Notes under the pieces: generated by a model
What the model saw: the letters and a program-made list of their open reading frames with translations, nothing else
Database searches by the model: none
What the model was told of the DNA's origin: nothing
DNA from: Aquatica leii
Taxonomy: Eukaryota; Arthropoda; Insecta; Coleoptera; Lampyridae
Assembly: GCA_035610365.1 (NCBI GenBank)
Contig: CM069433.1
Span: 167,602,882 to 167,666,881 of the forward strand
Direction: 5' to 3'
DNA length: 64,000 nucleotides
Shown: positions 25,501-34,399 of the stretch, piece by piece
How the letters are laid out: every line of letters starts with the position of its first letter
How positions within the stretch are numbered: the stretch's first letter is position 1
Translations under genes and position numbers: made by a program

Positions 25501-28500
25501 TTGTATGTAACTCGTTCCTGTCTAAATTGGACGTTTTTTTCCCTCGAGGACCCTGTTGGGGAAAAAGCGTTTAATTTACACAGGAACTCGTTAAATAAAC
25601 TACGATTATTTATAAAATCTTAATTTTTCGCAGTTATTTTGTTTATAATTATAAGCGACTTTCGGCTTAGACAGTCACATTTACCACTCTGAAGATGCAA
25701 GCTGCAGTGTCTTGCAAAACGTCAGTTTATTTAGGTTCACAAACTACAATAAAAATAAAGAACAACAAACATCGTATACAAGTATACATATACAAAGTAT
25801 CTGTCGATATAAAAGAAATACATATTTAGATTGCTAACTTTGAAGTATTGCGACTTAGTAATTGTGCGTTTTTGCTTATTAGATAAGTTACATTACATCT
25901 GTCTACTATTCTTGTTGAAGTTTGCTTAGATTCGATGCCCTGTGGTTAAAATGTGCCAAAATCACAGTTTCATTAATTTTCTTAACATTTTTTGAATTGC
26001 ACCATTTCTTAAAATATTTACATATATGTTCGCTCCTATCGAGCCTTTGACTTTTGTGTGCAGTAACGACACTCGAGCTGCATTAGCACTACTTTGGATT
26101 TCAGAAAAATCTTCAACCTCGTCCGAATTACTCATTGTACCGATTACAAAGTGCAACAAAGTGGATTTATAATAAAAATTTTTATAGTGAATTGGTTTGT
26201 TTACAAGCGTCGTAGCTACAGCAACTAATCAATCAGCAAACTCGATTATGGCAGTAAATTTTTTATTATAGATAATTAGTATTATATACCCAAATATTTA
26301 GTACATATTATTAGAGTTAATTCCTGTGGTAGTCATAAAAACGTAATGCACAACGCGTAGGTAAGTTTCTTTTTTATTTTCACTTACCGCTACTTGTAGT
26401 GCAAATATCTACTCTTGAATACCAGGTGATATGTGCAATTTTTCCTAAAGTCCGTTTTCTTGGTAACAAGAATGTTTTTTATAAATATAGATAGCATTTA
26501 ACACTCATAAAATAAAAGCTTAAACAAATCGTTTTTAAATCATTACGCCGGTCTAAGCTGCAAATGGCCTAAGCCACAAAATCAAAATTTTACAGGAGAG
26601 TAAAAAAAGGAGCTGATCGATAACGAATAAAAACCTTAGTTTTTTTTTCTCATGTATGCTTTTATTATAATAAAGTCTAAAATAATTCATGGATGGTAGT
26701 TTGAAAAAAAAATTAGGGCATAGGCTATTTTCGTTGTTTTCATTCTTATAATTTTGGATTTCGGCAAATTGAAATTGAAACTTCGATTTGTTAGACATCA
26801 AAAATGTATTACAAAAACAATATAAAAATGTATTGGTAGTTCTAAAAACAATTGCATATGCATCTGTTGTACAAATGCACTAAGCTATCATAGTAAATAG
26901 CCTTGGTAGTCTTTCCTCAAAGACATTTTTATATCCATAAGGTGCCGATATTTCTCCTTCTTGATTGATGTAGGACTTTTGTAAAGATGCGGCAATTCAC
27001 CGTATGGAATTACAGTTTTTTTTATTAAGGCGACGTGGTAGTGGTAACCATTCCTTAGAATGACAAAGCTTAAACATGATTGACCCATCGTTGTTGTACC
27101 TGAGACCCTTGATATCAGTTAAAGTCGGGTCATTCAATGATCTTCCAGGCCTTATCGAATTAATCACTTGCAAGGGTTCAAATTTTTTATAAAAAATTAT
27201 AATCCAGGTATTCTAATATACATATAAGGGCTTGGATATAAATGTGTTGACTCGCAAACTACGTTGAAGTTTGTGAGTCCGCTGGGACATTAATATTTTT
27301 GTTTTTTTTCAATTGCGGTATGCATCTAATCGCATTCCATTTGTGTGTCCTTTCTCTAAATATTTTTGTTCAATGGTTATTTCTATTTCTTGTGTTAGTT
27401 TTGAAAGAGCACTTGAAAGTATTGCGTTTCGGTTTTGGGCAGTACAAGTGTCGCTGTCCAGAATTACTTTCTTTGCCTTTTCTTTTACGTGGTTTCGGAA
27501 GAAACTATATAGTATCAAAACAAATGTATTGGCTGTGAAACCAGCGTGCTTTCGTGCCATAGATAACAATATCCGTCTTTTGTTTTAAGATTAAAAATTA
27601 TGAAATTGTGAACGATCAACTTTATTTTGTAGTAGAGCAAAGAAACATTAAACTTTGGGCACAATAACACTGACTGCATCTCCATTGTATAAACACTACA
27701 CTCGTCTGACTCATGTTTATCCAAATCTTTTTCCTACCGAGATTCTTTTTTTTAACTTATTCTTGATCATCTTAATCGCTTAGATTTCCGGTTTTATGGG
27801 CAACACATTTGTCGCATTTATCTTTCTTTGGAGCAAATATCGCTATATTCTGATCGTCCATCATATTCGCAAAAGAAGCACTAGGCATGAGTCGTGAATT
27901 ATTTTTAGTACACCACTCGTTTTTGTAGAGCATATACACTTTTAATTTCGAAGTCCAAACTGGTTCCAAATAAACTTTGCGTTTACAAATTCCCTCGCTA
28001 ACAGTAGTCAATTTATGATTTTTAGATTTTTCATGAAACCAGTTTCCAATGATTCTTTCTGAAATAGCAAAAGTATGACAAAACACCGTCTTACAAACTT
28101 ACAAACGTATCCTGCATTTTGATGTCTTTAGGTGATACGAATATAAAAATTCTCTCATTGACTGATTTTCGACTTTTCTGTTTAGGATCCTTTTGACTGG
28201 ATTTTTTTCAATCAAAGTTCTGACGTACAGTTGCTTTTCAGTCCATGAAAGTTGCCAAAACACTTTAGTTTTTTCTTCTCCCGAGAGATCTGTACATTTT
28301 GTTCCAGTTTTTCTATTACATTTTTTGCAGCTGTCTTTCATAACTTTGGGTTTTTTTACAATGTGATAATCCCATTTATCTAATTTATGTTTGCCAAAAT
28401 ACTGCTGTCAAGATTGCCTCTTCGATTTTTTGGATTTTTTTTAATTGACTTTCTTTTATATGACGTCTTTTTTACTGCTCCTTTTTTCAACTTCTAGTAT

Positions 28501-31500
28501 TTGCTTATCATCAAGACTAAAATTATTTACTGTAGCTTGCAGTGGTCGATGAATTTTCATCGTTATCGTCGGAGGATAAATCAGATTCATGTTTACTTTA
28601 AATGTAAGTCTGATCTTTAGAGATTTCTTCTTCTTTACCACTGTCAAATTTTTCTTGGTCATTTTTAAAATGTAACTTAATGGACATACTACTTTCGGGT
28701 TCAAATGTACTTGACTTTATGAAAATATTTATAAATAACTACTGCTACTACTACTGAAGAAAATTGCGTAACGATGTCTTTTTTTTTAATAATCGTTAAG
28801 TTAAAGTTAGGAGGAAAAAAGAAGAACAGTCTACCATAAAATTGACAAAGTCCTTAACCTAGAAATAGTAATTTAAAAGAGAGATTGGCCTAACTCTGTA
28901 TACGGATCAAATAGCTTTATTTTGTATAAAAGTTTAAAAAAACAGCAATTTTTGAATAAGTTTCAATTTTTAATTAATATTTTACAGTAGGTCAAAGAAG
29001 ATATTTCTAAGCGTTATCATCTAAATTGAAATTTAATGTTATCTATTCTCTGTTTACCGAACAGAAATAGTTAAATCCCTCCTTATAAAAACGCTTTACA
29101 TTTAAATATAATTTTTGTATTGGTCATTTTTAATCCCGTATTACACGATACATCAATTTTCTGATTGCATTACAATTAAATAATCAAACTGTTTTATTTA
29201 TTATTATTGATGATGCTATCACTATATCTGTTAATTCTGTTTACCAGTTTACATTTTGTGATCAAGGTGATTTCGTGTTTACTCATGACCAGCGTTGTAA
29301 AATTTAAATTAAATAAACGCCTTGTATGTCCCATGTTTTGAGATGATATTCAGTCTAGATGAGAAACATCATCTAATTTTTTTTTCTTAAATGGTCCTTA
29401 TTTAACTACAACACCCCACAATAGTACAAGTTGGTAAAAGGGTAAAAATAACAACAAATTTATTAAAGCAAATGCCAAATAAACTACACTCAAACCATGT
29501 TTTGTGTTATTTCCAGTATATTCTTTACAAACATAAGCAAACAATCTACACATACAAAAAAATGAATACTTAAAAAATGAAAAATTAATGCATTTTTTAA
29601 TGAAAAACATTTGTAAATACGGTTTCCTTACCCCATAACTTCATATTGAAAATATTTTGACATATCATTGGATAGCCTAATTAACAATATACGTTATGCA
29701 GGACTGGTGTAACAGGTTGTTTTTTAAATATATATTTTTCTAGTAGGATCTGCTGTTTGCATCATTATTTTGGATGCATCCAATAAATGCGCTACGGTCT
29801 TTTTGCATCCAAAATTAGGAGTAAAAAATTTACATTGAATTGGCTTACTATACTATGTATATACAATGCTTATATTCACAATATTATTAATAGGTTCTTC
29901 TTCTCTGGATGTAATATCAAATGTTTTCAAAAAATAGCCTTAATAAAGTTTATAATGCACTGTATCAATATGGAACTTTTATTTACATACGAAATTATTT
30001 CGCATAAAAATAAAATGTAGTTTACTGTTCCAAATAATTCTAAATAAAAATATATTAATTTTTTAGTTTATGCAGATAAACAATTTGACAATGTTTATTA
30101 TTTGTCTAATTTGAATTAAACAACTATTACAACCGCGAATTTCAAAAAATATATTTTTTAAAATTCGCGGTTGCAATATTTACTGTCTAACTAACAACTT
30201 CATAGTATATGTAAAATAAATTGGCTTTAGTTTAAAAAAATTAATTTAGAAAAGAAAGCAAAAAATTAGTCTGTTTAGTTTATCTGATAAATTCACAATT
30301 ATATCATCAATTTTATTTGTGCATTTACATCAGTACAAGACTTTGAATGCACTTGCGAAATCTTGCGCTTATTTAATCACTATTGAAATCAACACAAATT
30401 AATTTAATAAAATGTAAATGATAGATAAAACCTAATAATACACAACTGAATACAAAACAGTGTTGCCAACTGGTTTTGTCGCGATTCCCTGTGTAACATT
30501 AAAAATTCCACAATTTTTCTAATAATTCCACAAACAAAATTAAAATTTGTTTTGTTTAGGTATTATGAATTTGGTTTGTTGATATAAATGCTAACACGCT
30601 ACTACATTTCTCTACAAAACTGATACAGATTATAAAATGTAGGTTCACACAGGATTTTCCCCAAAATACCCAAAAAAATACCCACAACTACATAAAATAT
30701 TCAATTTTTTGAAATTTCACTATAATTGACGACGTCGCTACAAAACATTTTTTTTGTCAAAATGACACAAAACAGCGGCCATTTTAACTTTGGTACTTTG
30801 GTACACGCGTTTTAGAATTACAAAAGCGTAGTTTAGTTAGTAGGTACGTAATAAATATACTGTGCTACTAGTCGACGTTAAATTTAGTATTTTCGTTTTG
30901 CAAAATCATTGCAAATACATCCGCGTTGTCGGCTGCAAGTAAGGCAAACGATTCATCATTTTAATATTTAATTACTTATTTATAAATTTGTAATCACACT
31001 TGCACACAGTGAATTCGTTTCTACAAGTCTTTAACAGGCTCGAGAAAAAATAGTTTTTTCTCTGCCTAACAAACATGCATAATTACTGGAGCTTTCGGGA
31101 TTATGTAAAATACTACATTTAAATTAACATTATTAATCTTAATAGAATTCTTGGCTTTCTACAATCAACATATATTTATGACCCAAACTATTACAGTTAA
31201 AGCAATGCAGGTTGGAAATGGAAGTTGAGCCATCGTAGGGTGTTGAGTATCTTACTGACATTCTGTTGTTTGAAAACACGCTAGCTGGGGTTGTAGTACC
31301 ACGATCTTCATTTATGACACTCTTCATCACATGCATTAACTCAGATAACCTTTAAAAAAATTTGCCTTCTTGTCTGCCCTTGAAGAATTCGATTATTAAA
31401 GCCATCAATCACATAATCTATCATATCAGACTCGCACATTCAATAATTGGAAAACGTTTCATTTTTCCTTGATCTCCTATTTTCCATCTTTCGACGCAAC

Positions 31501-33122
31501 ATCATTTTGTTTGGTCGATTATTAAAGATTCATAAAAGTTAATTTTTTTAATTACTTCAAGGTATGGTGGCATGTTCCACTTTACTATGATGTCATGCTT
31601 TTGGTTGACCCGATAATTTGCCAACAGAAATCAATTGCATTATGGCATCGGATCATACATATGTTCTTTGTACGGCATTCAATCTTTGTAGCCAGCCTGT
31701 AACATCATGATCGTGTCCATTAAAATCTGGCAGTAACGCTGAAATCTCACTTGTTTTAAATGAAACTAAAGGTGACTCTAGTGCATTTTTTGCAGAAGTT
31801 TGCTGATGTTCAATAACGGCCTTTACTGCAACTTGAACTACTTCATCTAATGTGGCTTGAGCCCTTTTTTGTTCCGTGGCTGCTTGGTTTTTATTCCATA
31901 ATGAGAATACGTGCTTGCTTCTTATTTCGGTAATTAAAAAAAAATTAATCGACGGGACTAATCCCACTTCTGAAAACTGTAGGAGGTATTTTAAACAAAT
32001 TTTAAAATGTTGCTAATTTTATTTTAAAGTAACTGTGTGATGACCAAAGACATAAAAACTTAAGAATTAAACAAAATCACAAAAAACGTCTACAATTACA
32101 ACACATGTACAAAATTACAAAATGGCGGTTTTTTGTGCATAACGCGCCAGAAAATACAGAACAACTGCTATTCCAACTTAAAATAAGGCGGCAGTTTCAA
32201 ATTTAAAAATGCCCGGTCTACACTTTTTATAATATATTAGTAGTTGCACTTTTACATAGCAAAAAAAATCAAATAGAGTTTATGAAGTAAAACGTAAAAG
32301 GATATCAATATTAGGAAAACTGTTAGAAGCGTTAAATAATTAATGTTTTCAGAAGTTAATGGTAAACTAAAATTTTCAATTTGTTTCACCGATTGTGTGT
32401 TTTAAAGATGACGCTTATAATATTAAATAATTAAAAGCTTAAATAAGAAAAAAGAACTACTTTAATATTTGGCAAATTTAAAAAAAACATTTTTGTTACA
32501 TTCAACACTATATATATTTAATCATTATTTTTAAAAGACACATTTTAATATAGGCAAGTGTGTCATTCGGTTTAGAAATCTTTCGAAGAGAAAACGATAT
32601 ACTGAAGCAGTATTAAGTTAATTTGAAGTAAAAGTTTAAATCTAAAACTAAGCAGATATGTTAAATGATAAATCTTATGAAAATATATTTATACAATTAT
32701 TTGTTTTCTACAAGTAATTATAAACACATAAATGTACTCACTTTGTTAGCGTTATCTGGTAATTCAATACCACTAATCTGTCTCCATTTAGGAAACGTTA
32801 TATTTTTAAACTGTTGTGGTTGTCTACACCAAAATTCGGTTGGTGGCGCCAGAAAAACTATTGATAGTTGAATCCAAGCCATAGGAAATTTTAACAACGA
32901 TAGCAAAAACGATATACGAAACTGCCATAGACCAAAATTACCAATAGTTGACTCTATAAGGTCAGCTTCTTTATTATTTTGAGATATCGCATCTAAAAAT
33001 TATAGGATTTAATTTAAATAAACACCGTAATTTTTATTACCTTCGCTGCTGGTGCCGTATGAACGAAAGGAGTCACTTTTAATAACGCCATCAGTTTCAG
33101 TGACATTAGAATTTTGAGACAT
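10539..33122 (-). CDS. Organic cation transporter-like MFS protein (SLC22 family), 7 exons
   Basis: Predicted coding exons on the minus strand are 33122-33041, 32992-32742, 12431-12251, 12201-11847, 11802-11572, 11132-10856 and 10808-10539. All introns are GT...AG and every junction keeps the frame, giving 548 residues, the usual length for SLC22. Exon 2 holds TM1 (around FRISFLLSLLKFP) and starts the large extracellular loop; exon 3 continues it (CPWGYEYNTSQIASSIITEW). The MFS signature GLAADKFGRKK follows TM2 (about 176-186). LIPESPRWL lies after TM6 (about 291-299), ELYPTVLRNSG near 471-481, and LPETLNTALPD close to the C-terminus. These are hallmark SLC22 motifs. It should be a 12-helix plasma-membrane transporter of small organic cations or zwitterions; the substrate cannot be told. 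The start ATG at 33122 follows an in-frame open stretch back to a TAA, so a further upstream exon is possible. No lesion is seen. Confidence 0.9.
10809..10855 (-). other. Intron 6 of the SLC22 gene (47 bp)
   Basis: On the minus strand it runs gttagt...gtttag. Phase 0, joining ...LLGMS to IAYPALY. Confidence 0.85.
11133..11571 (-). other. Intron 5 of the SLC22 gene (439 bp)
   Basis: The donor is AG|gtgttt and the acceptor tttcttgcag, phase 2. Nothing coding was recognised inside. Confidence 0.8.
11803..11846 (-). other. Intron 4 of the SLC22 gene (44 bp)
   Basis: The donor is gtgaga and the acceptor aaatag, with a perfect branch-point-like TACTAAC. Removing it creates the LIPESPRWL motif in frame, which strongly supports it. 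Confidence 0.9.
12202..12250 (-). other. Intron 3 of the SLC22 gene (49 bp)
   Basis: The donor is gtaact and the acceptor gttttag, phase 1. Splicing joins FGVLLG to SIIIGLAADKFGRKK, restoring the MFS signature loop. Confidence 0.9.
13574..13935 (+). pseudogene. Truncated IS630/mariner-like transposase N-terminus
   Basis: From about 13690 a broken frame reads FNARHLDKNISNVYVPLLVR and then, after a stop, TSLRKVAELTEVLYESVRKVLKAHKF. The latter matches the second helix-turn-helix of a large group of insect IS630-like transposases (pattern S.R.+A.....ySVr+iLk.hkf). The fragment stops where the LINE remnant begins. A possible terminal sequence agtgtgtcattt lies at about 13574-13585. The assignment rests on motif shape only. 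Confidence 0.4.
13940..15645 (+). pseudogene. Non-LTR retrotransposon (LINE) remnant, endonuclease and reverse transcriptase
   Basis: The degraded ORF2 of a LINE lies in plus orientation. Around 13985-14160 a frame carries an APE-type endonuclease end (PTEDRGDNGKELFYAQVQ, then VKIILEDLHAKMGKE). 14540-14720 has the RT start (NGFRKNLDFSQAYDTV). 14676-14999 carries FHIQDGLRQGDSLFTVLFN and the catalytic YADDLVIIS. The tail around 15060-15350 includes VKKFKYLGSI and the EIWTRKEK block typical of LINE C-termini. Stops and shifts are numerous. The clade is not resolved. The end at about 15645 abuts a Copia fragment. Confidence 0.8.
14716..14756. repeat. Perfect 18-bp inverted repeat inside the LINE remnant
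   Basis: The arms cgatatcatatcttgtac (14716-14733) and gtacaagatatgatatcg (14739-14756) are perfect complements around a 5-base loop. It interrupts the RT coding block and looks like a templated inverted duplication. Confidence 0.85.
15661..17400 (-). pseudogene. Copia retrotransposon fragment with integrase deleted
   Basis: In minus orientation this shows, in order, part of Gag (17342-17094, AELLSAMPERYQEI), a zinc knuckle near 16920-16955 whose CCHC region contains a stop, and a protease (DSGATNH, about 16720-16745). The pre-integrase segment NLLSVRKLEEYGYEV (16541-16341) follows. It then jumps directly to reverse transcriptase with FVYIDDLIIFSKVQDEL (about 16310-16260) and an RNase H stretch DSDFANDTNDRKS (about 15850-15810). 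Integrase and the first half of RT are missing, so an internal deletion lies near 16330. No LTRs were found. It is a different family from the 5.6-9.9 kb element. Confidence 0.8.
17405..17735 (-). mobile_element. Retroelement leader fragment with hammerhead-like hairpin
   Basis: The minus strand carries cctgaagaag, a hairpin and gaaacgtc (17654-17690), followed by about 250 bp that includes a segment (attataagcgactttcggcttagac, reading the plus strand near 17455-17480) repeated at 25645 and, with a deletion, at 60735. Such CTGAAGA...GAAACGTC hairpins are common at the ends of Penelope-like elements, so this may be a Penelope-like terminal fragment. No reverse transcriptase is present to prove it. 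Confidence 0.4.
17654..17690 (-). repeat. Dispersed hairpin motif, copy A (hammerhead-core-like)
   Basis: On the minus strand, CTGAAGA is followed by the stem GTGTAT / ATACAC with loop ACTTA, then GAAACGTC. CTGANGA and GAAA around a stem is the arrangement of the hammerhead ribozyme core, although one extra base precedes the stem and stem III is minimal. Confidence 0.5.
17740..19079. other. Intronic AT-rich DNA
   Basis: No coding sequence. A minor hairpin (ttacccgtaaaa / ttttaccgggtaa) lies at about 18490-18520. A tRNA B-box-like ggttcgaagcc on the minus strand near 18070 lacks a recognisable A box. Confidence 0.35.
19083..20363. mobile_element. Candidate non-autonomous DNA transposon with matching ends
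   Basis: cccagtaaacac at about 19081 is matched by its exact reverse complement gtgtttactggg at about 20352-20363. Both ends are followed inward by diverged sequence rich in GTTTCAA/TTGAAAC and aacagtttca. No clear target duplication is visible and the interior encodes no recognised transposase. Confidence 0.3.
20364..21633. other. Intronic DNA, nothing recognised
   Basis: There is a short GC-richer patch at 21360-21560 with no recognisable protein in either strand; otherwise it is AT-rich. Confidence 0.35.
21634..21812 (+). repeat. Candidate solo LTR
   Basis: The segment starts tgtgatacct and ends tacttaaca. It contains a strong TATA box (gtatataagaagg, about 21724-21736) with GC-rich sequence just downstream and an AATAAA (about 21790), the promoter and polyadenylation layout of an LTR. 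No target duplication or second copy was found. Confidence 0.3.
21813..23888. other. Intronic DNA with a weak tandem repeat
   Basis: No coding sequence. Between about 22714 and 22810 a unit resembling cgtagcaaccaag...agcc is repeated three or four times with strong decay. The rest is T-rich on the plus strand (22850-23880). Confidence 0.35.
23889..24856 (-). mobile_element. Tc1/mariner-superfamily transposon, decayed
   Basis: The ends carry related inverted repeats containing TCAAAAAGCGC...CGGTTTT and sit next to TA dinucleotides (23887-23888 and 24857-24858), giving about 968 bp. On the minus strand a transposase starts at the ATG at 24762 (MKRFSTEERLLIVKKFYQN). It continues with RSGRSVENIALVCDSVN and, after a frameshift, the catalytic block IIFSDEAHLHLNRFVNKQN near 24540-24470. 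The C-terminal part is heavily broken. This N-terminal and RGRSVENIA pattern belongs to a widespread insect transposase family of the IS630/mariner superfamily. Confidence 0.75.
24601..24762 (-). pseudogene. Mariner-like transposase N-terminal fragment
   Basis: This is the intact opening of the transposase of the surrounding element: a DNA-binding start (FSTEERLLIVKKFYQN) followed directly by the RSGRSVENIA linker. About 60 residues of the second helix-turn-helix region are missing between them. It ends at a stop after residue 53 of this frame. Confidence 0.7.
24860..25507. other. Intronic DNA, nothing recognised
   Basis: AT-rich, only short non-coding-like ORFs. Confidence 0.35.
25508..25593. 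repeat. Palindromic foldback sequence
   Basis: The left arm taactcgttcctgtctaaat... pairs with the right arm ...attta-cacaggaactcgtta over about 36 bp, including T/A runs and CCC/GGG next to the centre (tcgaggaccctgtt). It looks like a small MITE or the fused ends of a larger element. Confidence 0.7.
25620..25723 (+). repeat. Dispersed repeat with hairpin motif, copy D
   Basis: About 43 bp (25629-25672, ending ttataagcgactttcggcttagac) repeat the sequence at 17437-17480 almost exactly. 25688-25723 carries CTGAAGA, stem TGCAAG / CTTGCA, then AAACGTC, a relative of copy A with the G of GAAA changed. Confidence 0.55.
26880..28750 (-). pseudogene. Decayed DDE-type element of an unnamed insect multicopy family
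   Basis: Successive minus-strand pieces are collinear with a protein type I recall as repeated in many insect genomes. They are a basic Cys region (CKKCNRKTGTKC, about 28330), FWQLSWTEKQLYVRTL (about 28255-28210), HTFAISERIIGNWFHEK (28075-28030), FAPKKDKCDKC (about 27840-27810), MQSVLLCPKFNVSLLYYKIKL (27680-27615), and VILDSDTCTAQNRNAIL with EQKYLEKGHTNGMRLDA (27470-27320). Then come DIKGLRYNNDGSIMFKL (27120-27060) and SPTSIKKEKYRHLM (26970-26930). The D in LDSDTC, the NRN and the GHT...D blocks suggest a DDE-type nuclease. Frames change many times and no terminal repeats were found. Confidence 0.55.
27247..27279. repeat. Hairpin within the decayed element
   Basis: gactcgcaaact and agtttgtgagtc (one G-T mismatch) flank a 7-base loop near 27249-27279. 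Confidence 0.5.
28751..31138. other. Intronic AT-rich DNA
   Basis: No gene. It holds one striking 44-bp palindrome, listed separately, and a GC-richer patch near 30740-30930. Confidence 0.35.
30130..30173. repeat. Loopless 44-bp palindrome
   Basis: Two 22-bp arms (caaccgcgaattt... and its complement) meet without a spacer at TATA, with one mismatch. The GC-rich outer block is unusual in this flank. Confidence 0.85.
31139..31970 (-). pseudogene. Retrotransposon Gag fragment with zinc knuckle remnant
   Basis: The minus-strand frame 31967-31653 carries EISALLPDFNGHDHDVTGWL followed by LNAVQRTYV. This is the start of a retrotransposon Gag domain (F.G...DV..WL), continuing past a frameshift as CSDAIMQLISVGKLSGQ. 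At 31336-31139 a frame contains CFNCNSLGHKY, the first three ligands of a CCHC zinc knuckle. In between there are many stops. It is probably Ty3/gypsy-like. No pol was seen downstream. Confidence 0.6.
32993..33040 (-). other. Intron 1 of the SLC22 gene (48 bp)
   Basis: The donor is gtaata and the acceptor atttttag, phase 1, joining ...YGTSSE to DAISQNN. Confidence 0.85.
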
Positions 33123-33823
33123 ATCAAATTGTTGTTTATTGTCATTATTCAAAGCATCGAGCTTTAATTAACATAACATTAAACTAATACCAATCAACAT
33201 TAATACTCCAGTGACTACTAAATATTAAATTTAAACTTAAAATTCCTAATTTCCCATAATCATTACAATCATTGAGTATCCTGTAAATTTGCGTGTAGTT
33301 TTACAATGTGTAAAGAGAGGGCACTTGACAGACGTCATCTAAAACACTATAAGTATATGCTATTTTATTCTAGATGTCGCAAGTTATCTTTTTTTTGTTT
33401 TATTTTGTAGTATAATAATTCTTTATTAATATAAATTATAAATAAAATCTAAATTCTAACTTTTTTATCAAATCCAATAACTGATAAAGTAATAATTATT
33501 TGTAGAAGTTTATTCTTACGTATAATTATAGAGATGTACTTTTTAAGCTTTAGTTCATGCACATAAGTCATTAGGAAGTCTAAATCAAACGATTATTAAA
33601 AAAAAGATTGATAAAATTTAGAAACAAAACTAGGAAAAAAAATAAGTTGATATAATTGTTTTTACATCGATAACAAAAATCTAAACAAAAAAACGAATAC
33701 AAATTTATAAGAAAATAGATCGTGATTCTTATTTATATTTACTTGTAATTTTACTGCTATTGGTTGTATTGCGTTTAGAAAAATTACCGACAAAATGGGT
33801 GATTTCAGTCAGGTTTTAGCATA
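33123..33823 (-). promoter_or_regulatory. 5' flank of the SLC22 gene
   Basis: This is the region upstream of the predicted start codon. No clear TATA box or initiator pair can be fixed. The pogo-like element begins about 700 bp upstream, so any proximal promoter should lie here or be altered by that insertion. Confidence 0.3.
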
Positions 33824-33940
33824 CCAAATCTATGGAACCGGTCTTGTTATTTCAAAACTATTCAAGCTAAATCGATAAAATTTAATATGCATGCGGTTTA
33901 CAAAGCCTTCTATTATTTTTTCAGTTTTATTTTTTTAATT
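33824..33940 (+). repeat. Left terminal inverted repeat of the pogo-like element
   Basis: It begins CCAAATCTATGGAACCGG and matches the reverse complement of 36466-36581 with scattered differences, including the long block ttatttcaaaactattcaag. Confidence 0.85.
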
Positions 33941-34399
33941 GACAAAGGCGGGAGCTGCATAGTCAACTTTTTTTTTTAATAGAAAGGGGGTCCAATCGTT
34001 TGAAGTTTGAAAGGTATTTTCAAGTAGAATTCAGCGACATGCCGTTTGTCTTAACTACCTACTAAAACCGCAAATAGAACAAAATAATAGGTGGTAAGTA
34101 ACTACATAGTTAAAAAAACAACTTATAACTCTCCGTATATTTTAAAACAAAACTTCTTACGAAAAATCAAAAATCAGGGGAAAAATGAATCGTATTATCT
34201 ATATGAAACATATGTATTCTAAATCATGAAGACCTTCAGAAGAGATATTAAAAACCTTTATTTCGCCTTTTCAAATTTTTGCGTAATTTTTTTATGAACT
34301 TAAGAAAAGTCTATGAATGAAATGTCGGGAATTTCTGGATATATAAAATATCCTTTATCACCAGTACCTTTTTTTTGCAAAACACTAACGGTAATTCTA

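Larger units (their letters stand above)
12432..32741 (-). other. Giant 20.3-kb intron 2 of the SLC22 gene, filled with transposon remains
   Basis: The donor is AAA|gtgagt at 32741 and the acceptor tttatag at 12432-12434, phase 0. It is more than 40 times longer than the other introns of the gene. It contains the LINE, Copia, mariner-like, DDE-type and gag fragments and the palindromes listed separately. No independent host gene was recognised inside it. Confidence 0.82.
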
